Shown in pieces: positions 8,165-17,567 of a stretch of 64,000 bases of DNA (position 1 is the stretch's first letter; each line of letters begins with the position of its first letter). The notes under the pieces are model-generated. The model made no database searches. It was not told where the DNA came from and saw nothing but the letters and a program-made list of their open reading frames with translations. This DNA is from Vreelandella sedimenti (lineage in GTDB: Bacteria; Pseudomonadota; Gammaproteobacteria; Pseudomonadales; Halomonadaceae). Made by a program: the position numbers and the translations under genes. The stretch spans positions 62,001 through 126,000 of the forward strand of contig NZ_JACCGK010000011.1 of NCBI RefSeq assembly GCF_013416325.1, written 5' to 3'.

Positions 8165-9684
8165 GAGGGTTTCTCATCGTCAGTGATTGGCTTGAAGCGG
8201 CGCAGCTCAAGTAAACGGTAGCCGGTGTAATTGCCCAGCAGCAAGATCAACGCCATCAATATCAACTGAACGCCCAGGAAGTTGAAGGTGATATGACGCA
8301 CCCAGGGGTTATTCATCGCCAGGTAGGCAAGGATCGCCGTGATCAAACTGCCGCCGCCTTGGATTAGCACCTGCTTAGGGCCTTCCTCTTCCCAAAGTAT
8401 CGACATCCGCTCGATGGTCCAGGCCAGGATGATCATCGGGAAGAAGGTAATCGTTAAACCAGCACTGAGCCCCATGCGGTAGGCCAATACGGTGAAGATC
8501 GAGATAATCGCAATCACCGTTATGATCACCGCTGAGACCCTGGCCACCAGTAATAAATTCAAGTAGGAGAGATAGTTACGAATAATCAGACCGATGGCAA
8601 CGATAAGCAGGAAGCCTATCAAACCCGTGGGAAGGGTGGTTTGAATGAAGGCGAGGGCGATCAACACCGGCATAAAGGTACCGGACGTTTTGATGCCCAC
8701 CAGCACACGCAAAAACACCACCATTAACGCACCAATGGGAATCAGCAAGATAGTTTGGAATAGCGCTTGCTCCTCCAGTGGCAGGCTGTGAATGGAGAAG
8801 TTCAGCAGCGTATCCTCAGAGTAGTGGTTGCGAACCGCCGCCGAAGCAGGCTGGTCATGGGTCATCATGGAGAAGGTAACCCGCGAATTGGTGCCACCCT
8901 GAACTTCCAGCACGGCTCGACCGCCGGTTTCCCACAGCAGCAGGTTATCGGGCTTACCTTGCTCACCTGTCAGTGGATGAAAAATTGACCACTCTTCGCC
9001 TGATTCATCAAACACCTGAATCCAACTACTAAGTGTTTGACGGCGCCGCCCATCTTCTAACAGTAGGCCGCTCACTTCACGGGCTTGTACGCCCGCCTGA
9101 TTGAGTAATCTTACTACCAGCGCCGCCGGATTCTCTTGTGAAAGCAGTAGCCGCGCATTTTCTTCCTGACGCTCACCGTTAATGTCGCGAATTAGCTCGC
9201 GAGCGAAAGTGGCGTTGTTGGCACTACGCGCCCAGGCTTGCTCAATTAGTTGGCTGGCCGCCGTATCATAGGGACTTTCCCAGGGAGTGGTAACGGGCAC
9301 TTCGGGAGGTGTCTGTACCGGCGAACGCGCATCCTGGGACACCAGCATCTGAACTGAGTAATATAACGCTTGGCTGCCCACGGCTTCGCGAATTGTCCAA
9401 CGGGCGGTACGGCCTAATTCGTCCGCCTGGTAAGCAAGCCCATAACCCGACGATGCAGTGTTTTCAGTCAGTACGCGGTAGCCTGCCTGATGAGAAGGCA
9501 GCGCCAGATCGACCTGAACAGGGCCACCCTGGGCATTGAAGTTAATACCTGCTTCAATTTCCCACACTTGCCGCTGCTCACCAGGCAGCCATGGGATTTC
9601 AAACTGCACATGACGATGCACGCTGGTCGCTACGCCCGCGACGAGCAACAGGACGACAATAATATAAAACATTAACCGTGACAT
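8161..9684 (-). CDS. Inactive transglutaminase-like domain fused to seven transmembrane helices
   Basis: 507 residues. An N-terminal membrane anchor (about 5-21) leads into a periplasmic part with a transglutaminase-like domain (about 140-260), then about seven hydrophobic helices between 305 and 485. The expected Cys-His-Asp triad is absent: the usual helix cysteine region reads NPAALVVRLL, the histidine strand reads SSWIQVF, and the aspartate strand reads FHPLTGE. It is therefore likely a binding rather than catalytic domain, as the family name implies. It lies between the retropepsin-like gene (33 bases upstream) and the ATP-grasp gene (4-base overlap). A membrane platform that presents or exports the product of the ligase is an inference. 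Confidence 0.87.
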   Translation of the reverse strand: MSRLMFYIIVVLLLVAGVATSVHRHVQFEIPWLPGEQRQVWEIEAGINFNAQGGPVQVDLALPSHQAGYRVLTENTASSGYGLAYQADELGRTARWTIREAVGSQALYYSVQMLVSQDARSPVQTPPEVPVTTPWESPYDTAASQLIEQAWARSANNATFARELIRDINGERQEENARLLLSQENPAALVVRLLNQAGVQAREVSGLLLEDGRRRQTLSSWIQVFDESGEEWSIFHPLTGEQGKPDNLLLWETGGRAVLEVQGGTNSRVTFSMMTHDQPASAAVRNHYSEDTLLNFSIHSLPLEEQALFQTILLIPIGALMVVFLRVLVGIKTSGTFMPVLIALAFIQTTLPTGLIGFLLIVAIGLIIRNYLSYLNLLLVARVSAVIITVIAIISIFTVLAYRMGLSAGLTITFFPMIILAWTIERMSILWEEEGPKQVLIQGGGSLITAILAYLAMNNPWVRHITFNFLGVQLILMALILLLGNYTGYRLLELRRFKPITDDEKPS

Positions 9685-9717
9685 GGAGATTCCTTTCCTC
9701 GTGAAGCGTCAGAGCGG

Positions 9718-10554
9718 TTACTCTTCGCTATCGTCTTCATCAACTGCTTCATCTTCAGTAGCTTGATCCGCTGGTTCGCCACCAGGAAATTCGGGGCGCT
9801 CATGCAAATAGGTGTCGGCCACATCAATTACCGCAATATCCATCAAAAAGCGCCGTCCTAGAAGCACTGGATAATCGAGATGAGAGCGGTCATTGAGGGT
9901 AAATTCGACATTTTCACGAATCGGCCCTAGAGTCAGTAACAAAGAAATGACGGGACGTGACTCTTCGCCAGAGGCTTGAATAATGCGCACTCGGCGCACG
10001 ATAGGCGCTTCAACCCACTCATCGCGCTGCGATTCAACGGCCACATCGTCGTCGTTCAGCGCCAACTTGAAGCGTACCCAATTTTCACCGTCACGCTCGA
10101 AGCGAGTGATCTCGGCAGCAGAAAGGGACGAGGTGTTGGCTCCTGAATCGACTCGCGCTTTAAGGTAGGTGCCCAGGCTTGGTAGGCCAACCCATTCGCT
10201 GCGGCCCAGTAACGTTTTAGTGGTCAAGCTCTCATCAACCTCACACTCTTCACGAATGATGACCGGCTCTTCACCGCGAGCTTCCAATTGCTGCACGTCT
10301 TGGCGGAGGTAACGCAATAAACTGCCCACTTCACGAATATCAGCGGTCAATGCCTGCTGGTGATCAAGCTGGCGTTGCTGCAGATCAATGCGGGTGTCGC
10401 ATTGTTGCGTTAGCTGGCTCTCTAACTCCAGGATACGAGAATTGAATGAGGCTTCGCTTAAAGGGGGCGGTTGGTTCGTTTCCGGCTGGGTTGCTGCACA
10501 GCCTGCGATCGAAAGCGACAAGCCAGCGATAAGCCACAAAACACCTGGGCGCAT
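9718..10554 (-). CDS. Retropepsin-like (ATP-dependent zinc protease family) lipoprotein
   Basis: 278 residues. The start is taken at ATG 10554, because AAGGA lies 9 bases before it and the protein then begins with a clean lipoprotein signal (IAGLSLSIAG, lipid Cys19); a longer frame from 10644 has no signal. Residues 40-95 form a short coiled coil. The catalytic domain (about 112-250) has the aspartyl protease motif D136-S-G-A in ARVDSGANTSS and the downstream DYPVLLGRRFL block, as in the family named ATP-dependent zinc protease although it looks like a retropepsin. The tail is strongly acidic. It is the first gene of the minus-strand trio with the 7TM transglutaminase-like and ATP-grasp genes. 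The substrate is unknown. Confidence 0.87.
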   Translation of the reverse strand: MRPGVLWLIAGLSLSIAGCAATQPETNQPPPLSEASFNSRILELESQLTQQCDTRIDLQQRQLDHQQALTADIREVGSLLRYLRQDVQQLEARGEEPVIIREECEVDESLTTKTLLGRSEWVGLPSLGTYLKARVDSGANTSSLSAAEITRFERDGENWVRFKLALNDDDVAVESQRDEWVEAPIVRRVRIIQASGEESRPVISLLLTLGPIRENVEFTLNDRSHLDYPVLLGRRFLMDIAVIDVADTYLHERPEFPGGEPADQATEDEAVDEDDSEE

Positions 10555-10779
10555 AACGAGAGATATCCTTGGACAATAGGTTGGGGAATGATAAGGAGAT
10601 GGGGGTCTAGTGTCCAACGCCATCATCGCTTTTCGGGCACCCATTCTATCTTATTTAACATAATATATATTAATCGAACCTGAGTGCTCACAGTAGTCAT
10701 GGCTGCCTGTCTGCTCTATGCTAACAAAATGCTTTACCATAATTGTACCCAGCTCCATTTAAATATAGGAAATGATGTC

Positions 10780-11313
10780 ATGATCCGCCCTTTGCGTATT
10801 AGCCTCTTTTTTACACTGCTCTTCTTATTAGCTGGTTGTGCTGGTGTCACTATTGAAGACTACGCTGATTCTGAGCCTCGTTTGGACGTCGCCGAATACT
10901 TTGCGGGCTCCACCCGTGCCTGGGGCATGGTACAAGATTATTCAGGCGAGGTTCAGCGGCGCTTCACCGTGGATATACAAGGCAGCTATGAAGATGACAC
11001 CCTGACTCTGGATGAATCTTTCGTCTTTTCAGATGGTGAAACTGATCGACGCGTTTGGACATTTGAGCGAATCGATGAACATAGCTGGGTGGGTACTGCC
11101 AGCGACGTGGAAGGTCAAGTTGAGGCGCACCAGTACGGCCATGTTTTCCATATGCGTTATCCGTTAGAGATCGAAATCGATGGTCGGATGATCTCATTTA
11201 CGATGGATGACTGGATGTACCTTCAATCGGATGGCCGCTTGATCAATCGAACCGCCATGCGCAAATTTGGCTTTACGCTTGGTGAAATCACACTAGTGTT
11301 TGAGAAAAACTAA
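10780..11313 (+). CDS. DUF3833 family lipoprotein
   Basis: 177 residues with a lipoprotein signal (FTLLFLLAGC, lipid Cys20) and a beta-rich domain matching the DUF3833 family: LDVAEYFAGSTRAWGMVQDY near the start, then FVFSDGETDRRVW and the late strand SFTMDDWMYLQ-DGRLINR. The start at ATG 10780 has AGGA 9 bases before it; longer frames from 10684 would bury the signal. The function is unknown; members are often read as lipocalin-like envelope proteins, which I can only repeat as a guess. It is divergent from the retropepsin-like gene (225 bases between starts) and convergent with ectC, sharing a terminator. Confidence 0.85.
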   Translation: MIRPLRISLFFTLLFLLAGCAGVTIEDYADSEPRLDVAEYFAGSTRAWGMVQDYSGEVQRRFTVDIQGSYEDDTLTLDESFVFSDGETDRRVWTFERIDEHSWVGTASDVEGQVEAHQYGHVFHMRYPLEIEIDGRMISFTMDDWMYLQSDGRLINRTAMRKFGFTLGEITLVFEKN

Positions 11314-11350
11314 GAAACCTTTGATTTTCTATTGCGCTCGTCTTCAGATT

Positions 11351-11387
11351 AAAAAAGGCAGCCGCATACTTAGCAGGCTGCCTTTTT
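11351..11387. terminator. Bidirectional terminator between DUF3833 gene and ectC
   Basis: Perfect stem GGCAGCC/GGCTGCC (11357-11363 and 11376-11382) with a 12-base loop, six A on the left and five T on the right. It can terminate both convergent transcripts, including ectABC. Confidence 0.92.
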
Positions 11388-11409
11388 ATTTATCTCACGC
11401 TAGTACGAT

Positions 11410-11802
11410 TTACTCTGGGGCTGCGTACGAGCCATCTTCCTGGTGAACCTCATTACCTGTGATCGGCGGAGTAAATACACAGGCAACCGTCATGCCCTTC
11501 TCTTTGCCGCGCAGCAAGTGTTCATCATGCTGGTCGAGTAGATAAATGTCGCCTGCTTTGATCGGCCAAATTTTACCGTCAGCCAGGGTTTCAACTTCGC
11601 CTTCACCTTCGTAGCAAAACACTGCTTCGTAGTGATTTTTGTAGTGGATATGCGTTTCAGTGCCTGGAAAAATGCGGGTAATATGGAACGAAAAACCTGC
11701 ATTATCGTTGGCCAGAACAAGGCGCGTGCTGTCCCAGTTACCATTTTCAGCGGTCACTAGACGGTCTGTTTTACGCGCTTCATCAAGATTACGAACGATC
11801 AT
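11410..11802 (-). CDS. ectC: L-ectoine synthase
   Basis: Last step of ectoine synthesis: cyclises N-gamma-acetyl-diaminobutyrate to ectoine. 130 residues of a cupin fold, the usual length. The start is ATG 11802 ([14 protein letters not shown], the canonical N-terminus) with GGAG 7 bases before it. The cupin metal and substrate residues lie in [19 protein letters not shown] and [14 protein letters not shown], read in two parts. It lies 103 bases after ectB and ends at the shared terminator. No ectD hydroxylase follows, so hydroxyectoine would have to be made from a gene elsewhere, if at all. Confidence 0.97.
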   Translation of the reverse strand: MIVRNLDEARKTDRLVTAENGNWDSTRLVLANDNAGFSFHITRIFPGTETHIHYKNHYEAVFCYEGEGEVETLADGKIWPIKAGDIYLLDQHDEHLLRGKEKGMTVACVFTPPITGNEVHQEDGSYAAPE

Positions 11803-11905
11803 AGGAGTACTCCGTTGCAAAACGACTGGCGACTACCAGCCGCTATATCCCTAACTAAAAACTGTGAGCTACTGCTGCAGCGTAACGCTTAATCCTACCG
11901 CCAAG

Positions 11906-13201
<1,296 letters not shown>

Positions 13202-13283
13202 TTAACTTTAGGCATTACTTGCCCGAAGCAACATGAGCGGGAAAAACGGTAAGTCCGATACGAGTATCTAGCAAAACGGCGTA

Positions 13284-13862
13284 TTAGATGCGGTCTGTTT
13301 GGAACGGGCCGATACGAACCAGGTTTTCCGGGTCATGCTCTCCTCCGAGCTGTTCGGTAGAGAAGTATTCGCGGCTGTTTAGCGGCGCATGCCAGCGCGC
13401 AGCCAGGCGACGAAATAAGCCCCAAGAGGCTAGATTGTCAGGCGTGATGGTAGTTTCAAGGTGATGCACATCATCAAGCTCGGGACGCGACATGATCGCC
13501 TCAACCAAGCGACGCGCTAGGCCTGTGCCGCGTGCCTTTTCACCGACAGCCACTTGCCACAGAAAATAGGTGTCGGGGGCATTGTCCTTAACATAGCCAG
13601 ACACAAACCCCACCACTTCGCCGTCTTCATTGGTCGCCACTGCGCAGGTGTCACGAAACTGAGTAGCAAGCAGTAGGTAGGCATAGGCTGAATTCACATC
13701 CAGCGGCGGACAGGCTTTGATAAGCTCGTAAACTCCCCAGCCATCATCTGCATTGGGTTTGCGAATAAACAGCGGCATCTCCGCATGACCCACAACAGCA
13801 TCAGCCACCGTTGGCCTAGCAAGGTCAGCAGAGGGGGTAAAAGGTTGTGTCGGCGTACTCAT
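13284..13862 (-). CDS. ectA: L-2,4-diaminobutyrate N-acetyltransferase
   Basis: Second step of ectoine synthesis: acetylates diaminobutyrate from acetyl-CoA. 192 residues of GNAT fold. The acetyl-CoA loop is VAVGEKARGTGLARRLV, and the C-terminus NSREYFSTEQLGGEHDPENL is nearly identical to what I remember of Halomonas elongata EctA. It is the promoter-proximal gene, with a near-consensus sigma70 promoter at 13895-13923 directly upstream. The ribosome site is weak. There is no regulatory ectR gene (MarR family) next to it. Confidence 0.97.
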   Translation of the reverse strand: MSTPTQPFTPSADLARPTVADAVVGHAEMPLFIRKPNADDGWGVYELIKACPPLDVNSAYAYLLLATQFRDTCAVATNEDGEVVGFVSGYVKDNAPDTYFLWQVAVGEKARGTGLARRLVEAIMSRPELDDVHHLETTITPDNLASWGLFRRLAARWHAPLNSREYFSTEQLGGEHDPENLVRIGPFQTDRI

Positions 13863-13894
13863 AGTTATGCTTCGCTGTAGCGAATTTGATGTTC

Positions 13895-13923
13895 ATTATA
13901 ACAGCTGATTATGAGCAATTCAA
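13895..13923 (-). promoter_or_regulatory. Predicted sigma70 promoter of ectABC
   Basis: On the minus strand TTGAAT (13918-13923) and a consensus TATAAT (13895-13900) are exactly 17 bases apart. Transcription would start about 25 bases before the ectA ATG. The surrounding DNA is AT-rich, as in other ectA promoters; osmotic control is known for the family but is not shown by this motif alone. Confidence 0.75.
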
Positions 13924-14039
13924 AAATCATATTATTCTACACCTCGCTTTCCATAATTTTTTGTTATGAGCGAATGATGCAACCACTGCTCACTCCACCG
14001 CTCGCCGTTATCACTTTTAGAATAGTGCAAGTAGCCTAG

Positions 14040-14066
14040 AAAAAAGGCGCACCAATGGGCACGCCT
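14040..14066 (-). terminator. Rho-independent terminator of gor
   Basis: Just after the gor stop on the minus strand: stem AGGCG/CGCCT extended inward by CC/GG around a CATT loop, followed by six T. It isolates gor from the ectA promoter region. Confidence 0.85.
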
Positions 14067-14081
14067 GCACTTTTAATGTAT

Positions 14082-15464
14082 TTATCTGCGTGTCAGCGTA
14101 CGCAGCGTGACGAACTCCTCAGCTCCCGTCGGGTGGATGCCTACGGTGCGGTCAAAGTCCTGCTTGGTAAGGCCAGCTCTTACCGCGATTGCAATTCCTT
14201 GAATAATTTCACCCGCGTCATCTCCGACCATATGGGCCCCTACGACTACATCGGTAGCATCGTTCACGACCAGCTTCATTAAGGTGCGCTCTTGGCTACC
14301 TGATAGGGTGTGCTTCATGGCGCGAAAATCGGTGCTATACACACGAATATTGGTGAATTTTTCCCGCGCGTCCTGCTCGGAAAGGCCCACGGTACCGATG
14401 TTGGGGTGGCAAAAAACGGCGGTAGGGATCGTTGTGTAGTCCAACGGTTTGGGAACCGTATCGGCAAAGTGGACGTCGACAAGCTGCATTGCCTCAGCCA
14501 GTGCTACCGGTGTTAATTCCGGCCCAGCCGTCAGGTCGCCCAAGGCTAAAATAGAAGGCAGCGCTGTTTCAAACCGCTCGTTTATGGGGATTTTGCCCGC
14601 GTCATCCAAGCATACGCCCAACGCTTCAAGCCCTAGCTCACGGATATTCGCCTTCCGCCCTGTGGCGGCGAGCACCACATCGACTTCAAGCATGTCGCCG
14701 TTGGTAAGGTGAACATTGTAGCCGTCTTGGCTGCGCTCAATGCTCTCGATGTTAGTGTTGAAATGGAGGTTGACCCCCTTTCTTTCCATTTCAGCGCAAG
14801 TGAACTCGCGAACCTGTTGATCAAAGCCTTTCAAAAACAGTTCGCCACGGTAGATGAGGTGCGTCTCGCTACCCAGACCATTAAAGATGCTCGAAAATTC
14901 CACCGCAATATAGCCACCGCCAAGCACTAAAAAGCGCTTAGGAAAAGTATCCAGATCAAAAATCTGATTGGAATCCAGTGCGTGTTCACTGCCAGGAAAA
15001 TCGGGTACCCAGGGCCATCCACCAGTAGCCAGAACGATTTTTTGTGCAGTCACCGATATATCGCCATGCTCGCCGCTTAAGGTCACCGTGTGTGCATCGG
15101 CCAGGCGTGCTCGTGCATTGAAGAGCGTTACTCCAGCGCCTTCCAGCATGCGTTGATAAATGCCATTCAGACGTTTGATTTCACTAATCTTATTGTCGCG
15201 CAGTGTGGCCCAATCAAAGCTGGCGGGGCCAGGCAACTGCCAGCCAAAACCTGCCGCATCGTCAAAGCTGTCATGGAAATGGGCAGCGTAGGAGTAGAGC
15301 TTCTTGGGCACACAGCCAACGTTGACGCAGGTTCCACCCAGGTAGCGATCTTCGGCAATGGCCACTTTGGCGCCGGTAGCCGCGGCCATACGCGCAGTGC
15401 GTACCCCACCAGAGCCTGCTCCAATAACCAGAAGGTCATATTCGTATTCAGAAACGTCTGCCAT
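14082..15464 (-). CDS. gor: Glutathione-disulfide reductase
   Basis: NADPH-dependent flavoenzyme that regenerates glutathione. 460 residues: FAD-binding GAGSGG (15-20), redox-active disulfide C46/C51 in GGTCVNVGCVPKK, a second Rossmann motif in VLGGGYIAVEF, and the active-site His in VGIHPTGAEEF near the C-terminus. The length and the GTCVNVGC spacing are those of glutathione reductase; trypanothione reductase and Lpd are less likely. The ribosome site GGGAG lies 6 bases before the ATG. It has its own terminator and is divergent from can. Confidence 0.95.
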   Translation of the reverse strand: MADVSEYEYDLLVIGAGSGGVRTARMAAATGAKVAIAEDRYLGGTCVNVGCVPKKLYSYAAHFHDSFDDAAGFGWQLPGPASFDWATLRDNKISEIKRLNGIYQRMLEGAGVTLFNARARLADAHTVTLSGEHGDISVTAQKIVLATGGWPWVPDFPGSEHALDSNQIFDLDTFPKRFLVLGGGYIAVEFSSIFNGLGSETHLIYRGELFLKGFDQQVREFTCAEMERKGVNLHFNTNIESIERSQDGYNVHLTNGDMLEVDVVLAATGRKANIRELGLEALGVCLDDAGKIPINERFETALPSILALGDLTAGPELTPVALAEAMQLVDVHFADTVPKPLDYTTIPTAVFCHPNIGTVGLSEQDAREKFTNIRVYSTDFRAMKHTLSGSQERTLMKLVVNDATDVVVGAHMVGDDAGEIIQGIAIAVRAGLTKQDFDRTVGIHPTGAEEFVTLRTLTRR

Positions 15465-15549
15465 GATTTGCTCCCGGGGAGTTAGAATTCGTATGGATCA
15501 ATATCGGGTTGCCCATTGGTCAAGTGCAGTAGTTGACCTGACTACCCGG

Positions 15550-15565
15550 GAAGGTTAAAACCTTC
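15550..15565. promoter_or_regulatory. Palindrome between gor and can
   Basis: Perfect 7-bp arms GAAGGTT/AACCTTC around AA, in the 207-base divergent gor-can gap. It could be an operator for either gene; I cannot name the regulator, and it might be chance. Confidence 0.35.
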
Positions 15566-15671
15566 TGCTGCTATTTTGTACTGGCCTACGTTATATAAGG
15601 CCTAATTCCACCCTGAGTAGGGCTTTGATAACCCGCTTATCTTAATGCCCTTTAACTTTTCTGGAGACGCT

Positions 15672-16319
15672 ATGTCTGACCCTATTGCGACGCTACTCGA
15701 CAATAATCGCGCCTGGGCTGAGCGTATGTGCGAAGAAGACCCCGACTACTTTAAGCGCCTTTCAAACCAGCAGAACCCCGATTATCTATGGATTGGCTGC
15801 TCCGACAGCCGAGTGCCGGCGAATCAAATCATTGCACTCCCGCCTGGAGAAGTTTTCGTACACCGCAACGTCGCCAACTTGCTTCATCACACCGATATGA
15901 ACGCCCTCTCGGTGGTTCAGTTCGCGGTGGATGTTCTTAAAGTCAGCCATATTATGATTGTCGGTCACTATGGTTGCGGGGGGATTAAGGCCGCCATGAT
16001 GGGAGGCGAATGTGGCGTGGTGGATTACTGGCTGCACTCGGTGCGCGAACAATACAACCACCACAGGAATTCGCTTGACCACCTCCCACTGGAAGATCAA
16101 ATCGACCGCATGTGCGAGCTCAACGTGAAAGCCCAGGTAAACAGTTTGTGCCGCACCAAGATTTTGCAGCGCGCTTGGCAGCGAGGTCAGCAGATTTCGG
16201 TGCATGGCTGGGTCTACGGATTAAGCGATGGCCGCGTTAAAGATCTTAACTGCACCGTAAGTGGTTTAGAACAAGTGGAAACGCTTTACCGTATTGATCG
16301 TATCCAGCCAGGCGATTAA
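15672..16319 (+). CDS. can: Beta-class carbonic anhydrase
   Basis: Interconverts CO2 and bicarbonate, supplying bicarbonate for carboxylation in the cytoplasm. 215 residues. Zinc ligands are C43 (WIGCSDSRVP, with D45 and R47 of the catalytic pair), H99 and C102 (GHYGCGG). The start at ATG 15672 has GGAG 5 bases before it; a longer frame from 15645 adds nine residues without family support. It is close to E. coli Can (YadF) in length and motifs. Confidence 0.95.
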   Translation: MSDPIATLLDNNRAWAERMCEEDPDYFKRLSNQQNPDYLWIGCSDSRVPANQIIALPPGEVFVHRNVANLLHHTDMNALSVVQFAVDVLKVSHIMIVGHYGCGGIKAAMMGGECGVVDYWLHSVREQYNHHRNSLDHLPLEDQIDRMCELNVKAQVNSLCRTKILQRAWQRGQQISVHGWVYGLSDGRVKDLNCTVSGLEQVETLYRIDRIQPGD

Positions 16320-16331
16320 GCACTCCCCCAA

Positions 16332-16365
16332 TGCCTATCGCTACGCTTAGTCGTAGCGGTAGGCA
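16332..16365. terminator. Hairpin shared by convergent can and cytochrome c' gene ends
   Basis: A 14-bp stem with one T-G wobble (16332-16345 and 16352-16365) around a 6-base loop. It overlaps the last codons of the cytochrome gene. There is no clear T-run on either side, so it may be a processing or stalling structure rather than a classical terminator. Confidence 0.5.
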
Positions 16366-16874
16366 CGATGGCAGCTCTTACAGCTCGCGCCCACTTCTGA
16401 AAGCGCACGGGCAGTGTCTCGAGTATCCTCTTGCTCGGCTACATCGATTAAATGAGCGATTTTTTCCTCCAGGTCGCTAAAGCCGGCGGCGAATTCACCC
16501 CACTTTTCCCATATAGATGCCCGCGCTTCAGAACCACTGCCGTGGGTGCCCTCAATAAACGCAGGTAGCAAACGATCAGCACTGGCACGCTCTTGTAGCT
16601 CAAGCAATCGCGGTGTTGCGGCCACAATATCTTGATTATTGATTAGATCAAAGCGCAGCTGACGCACCAGACTCTCAATATCCTTAAGCTCTTCGCGACG
16701 CCAAATGACGGCTTCGCGTTCACTTGCGAATGGCGTGTCGCTGACAGCTTGGGGCATGGCTAGGGCGCTAGTCTCCTCGCCTGCCCAGGCCAGCGGCGTG
16801 CAGAGCATTAGTGCTAAGGCGCTGGCTGCCGTACCGCGGCGGGAAGCCCACTTCAGGTAATGGCGTTGCTGCAT
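16347..16874 (-). CDS. Class II cytochrome c (cytochrome c' family)
   Basis: 175-residue exported haem protein. A signal peptide (basic start, hydrophobic TAASALALMLCTPLAWA, cleavage near residue 31) is followed by a four-helix-bundle sequence and a C-terminal haem site C165-K-S-C168-H169 with RAYR, the class II arrangement. Cytochromes c' act in the periplasm in NO binding or electron transfer; which applies here is unknown. It is alone on its strand, between can (convergent) and msrA. Confidence 0.88.
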   Translation of the reverse strand: MQQRHYLKWASRRGTAASALALMLCTPLAWAGEETSALAMPQAVSDTPFASEREAVIWRREELKDIESLVRQLRFDLINNQDIVAATPRLLELQERASADRLLPAFIEGTHGSGSEARASIWEKWGEFAAGFSDLEEKIAHLIDVAEQEDTRDTARALSEVGASCKSCHRAYRYD

Positions 16875-16923
16875 AATGGCTTCCTGTCGATGATTCGGTA
16901 GTCAAAGGTGTAATGCGCGCGCT

Positions 16924-17556
16924 TTAATCTATCGGGCACGTGACCCCCGTCCCTTTTAAGCCACAGTAGCCATGGGGGTTTTTATCCAGGTACTGCTGAT
17001 GGTAAGCCTCTGCGTAATAAAATGTTTCTAGCGGCTTAATCTCAGTCGTGATTGCCCCTCTGCCCGCTTTGTCGAGCGCCTGTTGGTACGCTGCCGCGCT
17101 TTGCTCGGCTACCGTTTGCTGCGCTTGGCTGGTGGTAAAAATGGCGGAGCGATATTGCGAGCCAATATCGTTACCCTGGCGATTGCCCTGGGTCGGGTCG
17201 TGCGCTTCCCAAAAAACCTGCAACAACGTTGCCAGCTCGACTTGCTGTGGGTCATAAATCACCCGCACCACTTCGGTGTGGCCGGTACGCCCCGTGCATG
17301 TCTCGTCATAGGTAGGGTTAGGTGTCTCACCACCGGCATACCCCGCCGCAGTGACATAGACCCCTGACAACTGCCAAAACAGGCGCTCAACGCCCCAGAA
17401 ACACCCCATGCCTAGCACGATCTCCTCGTGGCCTTCGGGAAACGGAGGATGTATCGAGTGCCCATTAATGGTATGCACCTGGCTTGTTTCTATAGGCGTA
17501 TCACGCCCAGGCAGTACACGGCCTAAACCTGAGCTAGCGTTTGAAAATAGTGACAT
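16924..17556 (-). CDS. msrA: Peptide methionine sulfoxide reductase A
   Basis: Repairs oxidised methionine (S-sulfoxide) in proteins using thioredoxin. 210 residues; the catalytic cysteine is C52 in [13 protein letters not shown], and the family blocks [32 protein letters not shown] and [10 protein letters not shown] are present; resolving cysteines lie near the C-terminus. It has an N-terminal extension of about 40 residues, as in E. coli MsrA. It lies 11 bases after tamB, and an msrA-tamAB association is also known in enterobacteria. Confidence 0.96.
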   Translation of the reverse strand: MSLFSNASSGLGRVLPGRDTPIETSQVHTINGHSIHPPFPEGHEEIVLGMGCFWGVERLFWQLSGVYVTAAGYAGGETPNPTYDETCTGRTGHTEVVRVIYDPQQVELATLLQVFWEAHDPTQGNRQGNDIGSQYRSAIFTTSQAQQTVAEQSAAAYQQALDKAGRGAITTEIKPLETFYYAEAYHQQYLDKNPHGYCGLKGTGVTCPID

Positions 17557-17567
17557 ATCGCCCTCAC

